From assembly GCA_903919615.1 (NCBI GenBank), contig CAIXIX010000398.1:1-42730 (forward strand): a stretch of DNA of 42,730 nt, in the 5' to 3' direction. The first letter of the stretch is position 1. Each line of letters begins with the position of its first letter. The notes under the pieces were generated by a model. It ran no database searches. It was not told the DNA's origin and saw only the letters and a list, made by a program, of their open reading frames with translations. This stretch comes from an uncultured Chthonomonas sp. (GTDB lineage: Bacteria > Armatimonadota > Chthonomonadetes > Chthonomonadales > Chthonomonadaceae). This document shows, in pieces, positions 35,396 to 42,730 of the stretch. The translations under genes were made by a program, and so were the position numbers.

Positions 35396-36385
35396 ATGAT
35401 CAAACCCACAACCCTGCTTATATTATTAACCGTATGTATCTCACTATCCGCTATCGCGCAGCAAAACCCGAAGCCAAACCCCGATTCCCAGTATCACCTG
35501 GGTCCCGACTCACTATCCCAACCGGGCGTGCCTAAAGGTGAAATTCGTGGGCCATTTGTTCTGCCGTGTAACATCTACCCGGGCACTCAGCACACCTACT
35601 GGGTCTACATTCCGGCACAGTACTCCCCGTCAAAACCGGCCGCCCTCATGATTTTTCAAGATGGCCAGGCCTTTAAAGACGAACGGGGAGACATGCGTGC
35701 TCAGAACGTGATGGATAACCTCATCTACCGTCGTGAGATCCCCGTAATGATCGGTGTATTTATCAATCCCGGCCGCACTCCAGACCAGAAGGAGCCGTCG
35801 CCGGAAGTTGGATGGGGAGATGGCTTTACCAATCGAGGCACCGAGTATAACACTCCGGACGATAAGTACGCTCGCATCATCACTGAAGAGCTTCTTCCTG
35901 TTCTATACAAGGACTATAATATCTCTCGCGACCCGGAGATGCATGGTATTGGCGGATCAAGCTCAGGAGCCATTGCTGCGTTTATGGTCGCATGGGAGCG
36001 ACCCAATATCTTCCGCAAAGTGCTCAGCAATGTGGGCAGCTTTACCAACATTCACGGCGGCCAGGTGTACACGGAGAGAGTGCTTGAAAGCAAGAGAAAG
36101 CCAATTCGCATCTTTCTCTGCGATGGCAGAAATGACAATCGCGGAACACGCAATGGCGTCTACGATGAAACGTGGGACTGGTTTCTGCAGAATGTACGGC
36201 TAATGAAGGCGCTTACAAAGAAGGGTTACGACGTCAATTACACATGGGGAATGAACAACCATGGACAAAAATTTGGCGGACTCTGCATGCCGGAAATGAT
36301 GCGTTGGCTGTGGCGGGATGGTCCCGTTTCAACCGATCCAAACGACGTGGAAGAACGATCTTTTCGCGAACCAGCAACGCGCTAG
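35396..36385 (+). CDS. Secreted esterase (enterochelin-esterase-like)
   Basis: A 329-residue alpha/beta hydrolase with signal peptide ([17 protein letters not shown]). An esterase-D type fold is shown by [26 protein letters not shown], nucleophile elbow [28 protein letters not shown] and a C-terminal His in NNHGQKFGG. Such enzymes cleave acyl or siderophore esters, and in glycan degraders often feruloyl or acetyl groups. It has its own promoter region separating it from the lipid operon. Confidence 0.85.
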   Translation: MIKPTTLLILLTVCISLSAIAQQNPKPNPDSQYHLGPDSLSQPGVPKGEIRGPFVLPCNIYPGTQHTYWVYIPAQYSPSKPAALMIFQDGQAFKDERGDMRAQNVMDNLIYRREIPVMIGVFINPGRTPDQKEPSPEVGWGDGFTNRGTEYNTPDDKYARIITEELLPVLYKDYNISRDPEMHGIGGSSSGAIAAFMVAWERPNIFRKVLSNVGSFTNIHGGQVYTERVLESKRKPIRIFLCDGRNDNRGTRNGVYDETWDWFLQNVRLMKALTKKGYDVNYTWGMNNHGQKFGGLCMPEMMRWLWRDGPVSTDPNDVEERSFREPATR

Positions 36386-36403
36386 CCTGCATTATTCGCG
36401 ATA

Positions 36404-36444
36404 GGTAGTGGCGCCGCTTGCTGCGCCGGTGCATTACGATGCAC
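36404..36444. repeat. REP-like hairpin pair
   Basis: GGCGC, an eight-base loop CGCTTGCT and GCGCC (36410-36427) match the palindrome family of 13134-13284 with a changed but still paired stem. A second perfect hairpin, GTGCAT-TACG-ATGCAC (36429-36444), adjoins it. It lies just after the esterase stop and may stop transcription or stabilise the message. Confidence 0.55.
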
Positions 36445-36480
36445 GTGCAATCAGCGGACACGAGAGGTATCCTAAGGCAA

Positions 36481-36864
36481 ATGAACGTAACTGATCGCTA
36501 TACGAGCGTCGATGAATACATTGATGCTGCGCCAGAAATCTCAAAATCGCACCTCAATACCCTCCGAGATATCATCAAGAGGAAGGTACCCATCGGCACT
36601 GAAGTCATCAGCTACAACATGCCCGCAATGAAGCTGAATGGACTTGTGGTTGTGTACTATGCAGCTCACAAGTCCCATGCTGGTTTCTACCCGGGAGCGA
36701 AGGTTTTCGAGGACTTTGGTGAGGATCTTGCGGCTTACTGGACCTCGAAAAGCACGATACAGATACCCTACGACATACCTGTCCCGATAGCACTTATTGA
36801 ACGCGTGGTTGACTACAAACTTGCGGTAATCGAGAGCAAGAAGAGCAGCAAGAAAATGGCCTGA
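36481..36864 (+). CDS. DUF1801 (YdhG-like) protein
   Basis: A 127-residue protein with the DUF1801 pattern: SVDEYIDAAPE, LRDIIKRKVPIGTEVISYNMPAM, GLVVVYYAAHKSHAGFYPG and IQIPYDIPVPIALIERVV. Small soluble proteins of this family resemble frataxin-like iron chaperones, but the role is unsettled. The ATG at 36481 starts the conserved region. The extra 21 codons of the open frame from 36418 fall in the REP hairpins. Confidence 0.85.
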   Translation: MNVTDRYTSVDEYIDAAPEISKSHLNTLRDIIKRKVPIGTEVISYNMPAMKLNGLVVVYYAAHKSHAGFYPGAKVFEDFGEDLAAYWTSKSTIQIPYDIPVPIALIERVVDYKLAVIESKKSSKKMA

Positions 36865-36915
36865 ATTGCAAAATGCTTTGCTTCGCCTACAAGCAAATCC
36901 CGCGATCCCGAACGG

Positions 36916-37290
36916 CTATCGCTTCTTAAACCGCGAGAAAAATCCACGAGGCGCATCGGGCTTTGGGGTCTCAAACGGCAGTCCGGCGGCCACCCAGGCG
37001 CGCATGCCCCCGTGTACCACGTAAAGCTTACTTTTCCCCTGGCTAGACAGGTGGCTCATTGCTAGATTGCTGCGATTACCGGTACTACAGATTACGTAAA
37101 TCGCACGGTCATCCGGAAGATTACCTGTACCGCGGGCTAGGTCGAGAAGCGGCATTGAAATCGCGCCCGGTATGTGAGCCGATGCATACTCAGTAGTGGT
37201 GCGTACATCGAGCAGGCACGCGCCCGCGTTCACAGCCTCCCAGGCTGCATTGACGTCCGCTTCGGACCAGGTTGGGCTCTGAACACTCAT
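36916..37290 (-). CDS. Rhodanese-domain protein
   Basis: A 124-residue single-domain sulfurtransferase. Motifs: CLLDVRTTTEYASAHIPGAISMPLL, active-site loop ICSTGNRS with the catalytic Cys, and LYVVHGGMRAWVAAGLP. Its C-terminal tail is basic (FFSRFKKR). It lies just downstream of a broken DUF2892 gene, a frequent partner of rhodaneses. Confidence 0.9.
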   Translation of the reverse strand: MSVQSPTWSEADVNAAWEAVNAGACLLDVRTTTEYASAHIPGAISMPLLDLARGTGNLPDDRAIYVICSTGNRSNLAMSHLSSQGKSKLYVVHGGMRAWVAAGLPFETPKPDAPRGFFSRFKKR

Positions 37291-37378
37291 CGGGTAATGC
37301 TCCTGGCCGTCTCGGAGGGTATTGCAATGTGAGGCGGCGCTAGTGAATCAATATACCCTAGACATAATCTTCGTTTGG

Positions 37379-37531
37379 TTAACGTGTCGTTAGAAGAACC
37401 TCAGACTGAAACAGACTGAGCCCAACAAATGCCGTGAACAGATACCATCGGAGGTTGACAAACCACCCCAGCTCACCGTAACCAGAATGACGAATCCTGC
37501 GATCTAGCCGTAGTTTTCTCTCAATCGTCAA
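37379..37531 (-). pseudogene. DUF2892 membrane protein remnant with compensating frameshifts
   Basis: A 50-codon frame from TTG 37531 starts like DUF2892 (MTIERKLRL). It then turns to nonsense in frame, while the neighbouring frame reads IAGFVILVTVS, the expected first membrane segment. It returns in frame as GWFVNLRWYLFTAFVGLSLFQS, the second segment. So one base was gained near CTAG and one lost near AGCTGG. The C-terminus is truncated (EVLLTTR) before the usual Cys-containing end. It starts 6 bases after the stop of the large secreted gene. Confidence 0.6.
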
Positions 37532-37537
37532 TGTAAA

Positions 37538-40141
37538 CTACTCTGGAAGCAGAAAATCTCCAATATCAAGCGGTAGCATCACCATTGCCCCAGCAGGAGT
37601 GTGCTTAACTGTGAGGTTACCGTGCCGGATGCTGCGGATGGACTTCAAATTCGGCAAACCTGGCAGTGAAATCGTTATAGGCTTCCTCGCATCCGTGCGA
37701 AAATCGGTCAGCGTGATCACCGCGCCAAGGGGCCCCTCCTGCAGAGTCGCATCCACCAGTGGTTCGGAGCATACGATTGGCCTCAAAACGTGTCGAGCTA
37801 TCGCTACTGGCTGTGAAATCAGATCACGGATTTCCTGTGGATAATTTGTGAGCAGCTCCGGCTTGCCTTTCAGCGCAGGTTGAATGTACGCAAGGCCGGC
37901 CAGAGCGCCACAGCTAATTGCCATTCCATCGCCAACTGTGTGCGTAGCTATGGCAGTCTTGCCACTCTCCCATTGCGCAAGGATATAAGATGGGTCGATG
38001 GGTTCCAACTCCTCGGTGCTGCAAAATGCTGGTATCGATGAACTCGCGTCGACCACTATTCTTCCGAGCGGCTTCATATCAGGAAGATCGTCGGCTGGCT
38101 GCAGCGTGCGAATCTTGCGAATGAGATGAGACGCCTTCAAACCGTACAGCGACAGCATCCCCGGCTGCGGCTCTCGGTATTCGTTGAGAACTCCACCACC
38201 ACTCTCCGCGACAAGCACCCCACCCTTTTCCACCCAGCTCTTTAGTGGTGAGACCGCAGAAGACAACATCTCCTGCCCGACGAGATAAAGCACTCGATAA
38301 TCCGTCAGCTTCCCGGCAGCCACATCCTCATCCGTGATGAGATCGACCGAATAACCTGCATGCCGCAGCGCCAGCCATAAGGCTTTGCGTTCATGGTTCT
38401 CGACGTTCAAATCTGCATAGTACAGGTTGTTCGTATGCTCCTGCTTCGGGTCGGTCAGCAGATCTTCGTTGTTCCACACGTCGTTTGCGACAGGCATCAT
38501 GATGGCGATCTGAGCCTTGCGCATCCGTGCTGCCGCTAGCCTCGCATCAACCTGTCCAACATCGGTGAGTATACGATGGATCGACCGGTACTTCTCCTTG
38601 CTCTCAAGGAAATCAATGTAGTCGCAAGTTCCGAACGCCTGGTGATAGATCGCGAAGTGATCGATCACTTTAGCCTGATGGCCGAGCGCAAAGTAGTTCA
38701 TGCGCAGCAGATTGGGTGCGGTCTCGCCGTTATCGGGAATGGTGTAGAAACAGTAGGGAGCGTCGTGATAGTCAGCCGCATGTCGGAGCGCATCCAGAAG
38801 ATAGCCATATGCCTGCGGGCCAGCCTCTGGAACCTGCCACCACCAGTCCTCGGACCAGGGCATTGTCATCGCCCCATCGCGGAACGGATCGATCCACTTC
38901 CGAACATCGGGCCAAACAGAAAGATGAGGGCTGAAGTTTGCTCCGGTCTGTACGCCGGCGGGGAAGTTCGCCTGTACCTGCTTCGTCTTGGTTGCCAGAT
39001 CTTTCGACCACTGACGATACCGAAACATCGCCGCTTCGAAGAACAGCTTTGGCTTCGACGCGGGAAGTGGTCCTTGAAGCTTCACGAGGCTCCAACGATC
39101 CTCTTCCAAAATTACAGCTGCCTTCGATACGAGTTCGGGCAACACAAAATCGTCGGGATGAAACCCACGCGACTTGAGGTCTGCCACAAATGCGGCATTA
39201 ATCTCGTTCTCTTTCGCCTTGTTGACTTCAATATCGATCTCATCGCCGAGCGTCACCGCCCGAACATAAGGCAACAGCCCGCTCTTTCGGAGCCGCGATG
39301 CTGCAGCGGCTTCATCCTCCTCGGGCTGCTCCAATCGAGTTTGCAATGGCCCGGCATTCAGGCTGCGCAAACGGTCCAGATCTTTCTCATCGGCGGCATA
39401 CTGAACCGAATTGGCGTATCCCAGCCTGCGTAGTATCTCTGACTGCATCTCGCGGAGCGGTGAGGTTCCAGGCTGGTCAGCAAAGGCCTGGCCAGCAATG
39501 AACCAGATATGTGTCGAGAGAGTAGGCTTTGGTCCGTACGAGTTGATCCAGGCTAACTGCTGCTTTGAAGCCTCTTCGAGGGTGTAAATCCGGGTTTTGT
39601 AAGGAGCGACCGTCGGTACGAGAAGCCCAAGGGTCGGAAGTGGCTCCCCACCCAACCAAACGCTGTTTCCCAGTTTAATCTGCTGTTGCGAACGCAAATC
39701 AATCCTGCGCAATAGGCGATGTTCCGCTCCTGCAGAGATCTCGACAGTCAGGTTCAGCCCATCCTGAACCGGGCTGGTTAATGCGGCCACAAACACGGGC
39801 GCAAGATACTCAGACTTGGCTCGAAATGATGGATGGGCAGACATATGCTCGCCGATGTCGATCCACGCGGACTTTTCGCCAGGCTTCAGCCACGATTCTT
39901 TTGCAGGCGCTGACTTCTGCCCACCCGTCGCGGTTGCGTAGATTGTATCACCGAGCCAGGGATCGAGATTGGGGTTGAAATAGATCCGGGGCGCAATAGC
40001 CAGACGCGCAGCAGCAGGGTTGGTTACTCGTACGAAGAGTTTGCCGGGGCCAACAAGATCTACGCGTGCGGCAGATGCTCGAACAACGCCAGAAAGTAGC
40101 AGCAAACCTGTGAGGCAATACGTGAAGAGGCTATTCAACAT
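37538..40141 (-). CDS. Large secreted glycosidase-like protein (GH42-like)
   Basis: An 867-residue protein with signal peptide (LFTYCLTGLLLLSGVVRASA). The ATG at 40141 is preferred, with GGGGGA seven bases ahead. An in-frame start at 40171 adds ten residues. The middle part looks like a TIM-barrel glycosidase: STHIWFIAGQAF, VRAVTLGDEIDIEV, MTMPWSEDWWWQVPEAGPQ and RMNYFALGHQAKVIDHF. The C-terminal third resembles the GH42 trimerisation (glutaminase-like) domain: YRVLYLVGQEMLSSAVSPLK, WVEKGGVLVAESGGGVLNEY. The exact family is not determinable by eye. It follows an amino-acid permease by 32 bases. Confidence 0.65.
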   Translation of the reverse strand: MLNSLFTYCLTGLLLLSGVVRASAARVDLVGPGKLFVRVTNPAAARLAIAPRIYFNPNLDPWLGDTIYATATGGQKSAPAKESWLKPGEKSAWIDIGEHMSAHPSFRAKSEYLAPVFVAALTSPVQDGLNLTVEISAGAEHRLLRRIDLRSQQQIKLGNSVWLGGEPLPTLGLLVPTVAPYKTRIYTLEEASKQQLAWINSYGPKPTLSTHIWFIAGQAFADQPGTSPLREMQSEILRRLGYANSVQYAADEKDLDRLRSLNAGPLQTRLEQPEEDEAAAASRLRKSGLLPYVRAVTLGDEIDIEVNKAKENEINAAFVADLKSRGFHPDDFVLPELVSKAAVILEEDRWSLVKLQGPLPASKPKLFFEAAMFRYRQWSKDLATKTKQVQANFPAGVQTGANFSPHLSVWPDVRKWIDPFRDGAMTMPWSEDWWWQVPEAGPQAYGYLLDALRHAADYHDAPYCFYTIPDNGETAPNLLRMNYFALGHQAKVIDHFAIYHQAFGTCDYIDFLESKEKYRSIHRILTDVGQVDARLAAARMRKAQIAIMMPVANDVWNNEDLLTDPKQEHTNNLYYADLNVENHERKALWLALRHAGYSVDLITDEDVAAGKLTDYRVLYLVGQEMLSSAVSPLKSWVEKGGVLVAESGGGVLNEYREPQPGMLSLYGLKASHLIRKIRTLQPADDLPDMKPLGRIVVDASSSIPAFCSTEELEPIDPSYILAQWESGKTAIATHTVGDGMAISCGALAGLAYIQPALKGKPELLTNYPQEIRDLISQPVAIARHVLRPIVCSEPLVDATLQEGPLGAVITLTDFRTDARKPITISLPGLPNLKSIRSIRHGNLTVKHTPAGAMVMLPLDIGDFLLPE

Positions 40142-40173
40142 TGCAGTTTCCCCCAGGGCCAGATTCAGCATAA

Positions 40174-41724
40174 CTACGGAGCTTCGGAACGGCTGGCCTC
40201 TTCCCGACCACTCTTGCCAAACGCATAAAACACAAATCCGAGCGCAAGGAAGATAATGAGCGGCACAACTTGCGTCATTTCATACGGAATTCGGTGCCCC
40301 GCGAAACCGGAAGGCAGCGAGTCATCCGGTTTGCCCGATGAGCCAAACCAGCCTACGCCGAGGCCGGGCCAGATGAGCGTGACGGTGGCTAGCAGCGCCC
40401 AACCAGTGACTACAACACCGCATATCCATGCGCCGGCCATTCCGCCAGGAACCTGGAAAGGTCGTTGAACGTTTGCGTGCGAATACCTCAGTTTGATCAG
40501 CGCGGGAAAGATACCTAAATAGGAGAGTGTGGTGGTTGAGATGGCCAGGCCAAGTACTGCGGAAAAGTACTTCTTATTGTCTCCATCGGACATCTTGAAA
40601 GCAAGTACCATTACCACCGTTGCCAGCACACCTGCAAGAATGTTCGCGGCCACTGGAGTTCCGTAGCGAGATGAAAACCTGCCAAGTGCGCGAGGCCCTG
40701 CGCCATCATAACAGGCGACAGCCACCACGCGATCCGCGCCGATAATCCAGGTTGCAGCGCTGGAGACCAGCGCCAGCACAAACGCCACGGCAGCCAGCCC
40801 CCCCAGAAATGCGCCTGCCCCCGTAAGTGTGCTTGTCCCATCTGCGGCCACGTTTCCACCATAAACGGTGAAGACCGCCTTGATAGTATCCACAAATCCG
40901 TTCAATCCGCTAATTTTGCTTTGAGGAAGGATGAGGAGGATCGCAAGCACCGGCAGGCCGTAGAGGAAGATTGTCCCAATGGCCGAACGTGCAACCATGA
41001 TCGGGATATCTCGCCGTGGGTTCGGCATCTCCTCCGCAGCCGCGCTCGGCACCTCAAAGCCTACATAGTTGAAGAACACGACAGGTACAGCAGCAATGAA
41101 TGCGGCATAGGTAGGAAGATAAGCGTGAAACTTAAAGCCATGCAGTCCGTGCTTGGCAGCGTAAATTCCGGTTGTTATTGTGAAGAACGAGAGGACAATA
41201 AATCGGGCCCATGCGCCGATGTTGGAGACCCATCTGCCATATTTGAACGAGAGAACCGCGGAACCGACAGTGAACCAGATGAAGGCGAGCCCAAGCAGAT
41301 ATTTAGCCCATTCCGGAATAGGGATAATGAGCGTGCTTATGGCCGTGATCGCGGTAATACAGAGCGATCCACCCAGCCAGATGGGATTGGAGGCCCAGTA
41401 AAAGATACTGGTAATGGCTGCAGGCAGTCGACCGAAAGCCAATCTCGTCCAAACGTAGCTGCCGCCCTCTTCAGGAAATGCGGAGCTCAACTCGGCCGTA
41501 AGCAGAGCATAGGGAACGAAGAAAGCAATGCCGAGTACGGCAAGCCAGGTGAAACCCTGCGCACCGATGTTCGCGACAGAACCAATCGTATCCAGACCTA
41601 CCAGAGTACAAATCAGGAAGAGCAAGAGGTCAATACGCCCAAAGTCCTTGTGGAGCTTGCGCTTCTCTTCGGCCCCAGATTTGATAAGGTCAGAACTGCT
41701 GCCCATCTCGCCGCTATCACCCAT
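40174..41724 (-). CDS. APC-family amino acid permease
   Basis: A 516-residue membrane protein with about 12-14 hydrophobic segments. The first, LLLFLICTLVGLDTIGSVA, has the APC unwound-helix pattern. FPEEGGSYVWTRLAFG and FFNYVGFEVPSAAAEEMPNPRRDIP are hallmarks of the family. It likely imports an amino acid or amine by proton coupling. The substrate is unknown. The start is either 41724 or the ATG six codons later. It is cotranscribed with the secreted glycosidase-like gene. Confidence 0.9.
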   Translation of the reverse strand: MGDSGEMGSSSDLIKSGAEEKRKLHKDFGRIDLLLFLICTLVGLDTIGSVANIGAQGFTWLAVLGIAFFVPYALLTAELSSAFPEEGGSYVWTRLAFGRLPAAITSIFYWASNPIWLGGSLCITAITAISTLIIPIPEWAKYLLGLAFIWFTVGSAVLSFKYGRWVSNIGAWARFIVLSFFTITTGIYAAKHGLHGFKFHAYLPTYAAFIAAVPVVFFNYVGFEVPSAAAEEMPNPRRDIPIMVARSAIGTIFLYGLPVLAILLILPQSKISGLNGFVDTIKAVFTVYGGNVAADGTSTLTGAGAFLGGLAAVAFVLALVSSAATWIIGADRVVAVACYDGAGPRALGRFSSRYGTPVAANILAGVLATVVMVLAFKMSDGDNKKYFSAVLGLAISTTTLSYLGIFPALIKLRYSHANVQRPFQVPGGMAGAWICGVVVTGWALLATVTLIWPGLGVGWFGSSGKPDDSLPSGFAGHRIPYEMTQVVPLIIFLALGFVFYAFGKSGREEASRSEAP

Positions 41725-41843
41725 TAACCTGCACCCTCCGTCTCAAGCATTAAGTCTGGCAGTGCATCATTGCGTCCGAAAGAGCATACCTGTTCCACGC
41801 GGAACGTGACTTTCAGAGTCTTAATGCTGCAGGTAATGTTGCG

Positions 41844-42215
41844 CTATTCGAGTAGATGTTTTCGATCAATCGCTTCCATCAGAGCGTTCACAATAGAGAG
41901 TTCTGATCTTGCGAGGAGGGAAAGCGTTTCTGCGGCTCCCTTCTCCGTTTGTCCAAGATCAACACTTTTTGCGATCAGTTCCTCAAGGAGCAAAAGGTTC
42001 GCCCGGGTTTCGATCAGACAAGCTGCGAAGGCTTCATCGCCGCTCGCGTATGCTTCGGCAATCTTAGCCGGCAAAGATGAAGCAATGTCTCGGATCTTAT
42101 CTGGAAGATCATCGGCAGGGCCTGATGCGGTTGCCCCGGCGACAAGTCGACAGGTCTCAGCAAGATCTCTTGCTGTCCTCCAGATGTTCAAATCGTGATA
42201 AGTAATTTTTCTCAA
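41844..42215 (-). CDS. Four-helix-bundle (S23-like) protein
   Basis: A 123-residue protein of the TIGR02436 four-helix-bundle family: YHDLNIWRTARDLAETC, SSLPAKIAEAYASG, FAACLIETRANLLLLEELI and LLARSELSIVNALMEAI. The family is related to intervening-sequence proteins of 23S rRNA genes, but no rRNA is near here. The function is unknown. Confidence 0.85.
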   Translation of the reverse strand: MRKITYHDLNIWRTARDLAETCRLVAGATASGPADDLPDKIRDIASSLPAKIAEAYASGDEAFAACLIETRANLLLLEELIAKSVDLGQTEKGAAETLSLLARSELSIVNALMEAIDRKHLLE

Positions 42216-42341
42216 GCGTGACGATCCTGTTAGCCGATGCTAGTAGATTATAATCGGTCTTGAACGATTGATGCTGGTCAATTTTCTCCGGCTAATTCGC
42301 ACAGGCAGTGCGGCAGCGATTCCCTGTCCTCCAGCCAAAGA

Positions 42342-42641
42342 TCAGGGATTATCAGTCAGCCGTTGTTGTGCCTGCTTTACAGGTTCAAGCTGTTGAATTC
42401 TAAACGCAGCGGCCTTTTGCCATGCGTCTCTTGCCATTTCCTTCTTTCCCTGCTTCAGATAGAGATCTCCCTGCGCAAGATACAGGCCAGGGTCCTCGAC
42501 ATCCAGTTTGTATTCGGTGTTCTGAATTGCGAAACCGACGGCAAGTAGTTTTTGGGCGCCGACAAAGTCGCCAGCCTCCATATAAACCCGGGCTAGGAGC
42601 CTGTCCCGGAATAAATCTTTTATCGCCAGAGAGTCATTTCG
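42342..42641 (-). pseudogene. TPR-protein C-terminal fragment, 5' end lost
   Basis: The frame reads LFRDRLLARVYMEAGDFVGA, then DPGLYLAQGDLYLKQGKKEMA and ends QAQQRLTDNP, typical of tetratricopeptide repeats. TPR-like sequence extends upstream of the only ATG (42581) to an in-frame TAA at 42642-42644, with no usable start. A transposase gene begins divergently at 42666, so the 5' part was probably removed by an insertion. An intact short protein from 42581 (79 residues) cannot be excluded. Confidence 0.55.
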
Positions 42642-42665
42642 TTAGCAGATGGTGAACTTACTCTT

Positions 42666-42730
42666 ATGGCACACGAATTTCGCGAATATGCTCCCGACCA
42701 GGCATTTCTCATGCCTCCCAGCCCACGAGA
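42666..42730 (+). mobile_element. IS1182-like transposase, 5' end only
   Basis: From ATG 42666 the frame reads MAHEFREYAPDQAFLMPPSPR to the window edge. This is the usual start of IS1182-family DDE transposases, which continue with a W-L-P-E-D-H-L segment. Only 21 codons are present. The terminal inverted repeat should lie within about 42630-42665 but cannot be defined from one end. Confidence 0.6.

Noticed and set aside
38576-39433. 285-codon plus-strand frame
   Set aside because: It is wholly antisense to the secreted glycosidase-like gene, whose translation has a signal peptide and domains.
1-42730. CRISPR arrays, tRNA and rRNA genes
   Set aside because: No regularly spaced repeat arrays, tRNA-like cloverleaf or rRNA-like conserved stretches were seen on reading.

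Overview
The window is about 42.7 kb of GC-moderate bacterial chromosome. The gene content suggests a soil-type Acidobacteriota or a related glycan degrader: a cytochrome c/DUF1549/DUF1553 protein paired with DUF1501, secreted glycosidases with signal peptides, a four-helix-bundle S23-like protein, and long degenerate intergenic spacers. The phylum is an inference from content, since no rRNA or tRNA is present.

Left region (1-7540, all minus strand). A tightly coupled operon is read from 7540 down to 1: a DUF4062/TIR-like protein, a MoxR-type AAA+ ATPase, a large protein with a degenerate vWA-like region and a C-terminal formylglycine-generating-enzyme (C-type-lectin-like) domain, an HRDC accessory gene carrying a frameshift, a DGR-type reverse transcriptase, a template repeat, and a second FGE-domain target cut by the window edge. 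The template repeat (744-864) and the variable repeat at the end of the large protein (2496-2616) are both 121 bp. They differ at 20 sites, 19 of which are adenines in the coding-strand template. This is a diversity-generating retroelement that diversifies the sensor-like part of an NTPase-dependent conflict system, and it is the highlight of the window.

Middle region (7541-25341). A spacer is followed by a plus-strand glycan-degradation run: GH29 fucosidase with a discoidin-type domain, a DUF4091/GH123-like protein, a TIM-barrel glycosidase-like protein, cytochrome c/DUF1549/DUF1553, and DUF1501. Next is a COG5610-type HAD protein whose first catalytic motif is lost. A minus-strand group holds a pentapeptide-repeat protein, a GH130 mannoside phosphorylase and a small FGE-like protein. 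A secreted protein with a Gly-rich insert ends at a strong terminator.

Right region (25344-42730). It holds a phosphonate-catabolism pair (phosphonatase-like HAD and TIGR03364-like oxidoreductase) and a CPD photolyase overlapping a fatty-acid desaturase. Divergent from these is a five-gene operon in which every junction is an ATGA overlap: FAD protein, DUF1365, cyclopropane-fatty-acid synthase, DUF1295, second CFA-synthase-like methyltransferase. The divergent promoter region carries three 11-bp direct repeats resembling a CarH/LitR light-responsive operator. Further right are an esterase, a DUF1801 protein, a rhodanese next to a broken DUF2892 gene, a large secreted glycosidase-like protein with an amino-acid permease, a four-helix-bundle protein, and a TPR gene apparently broken by an IS1182-like element at the right edge.
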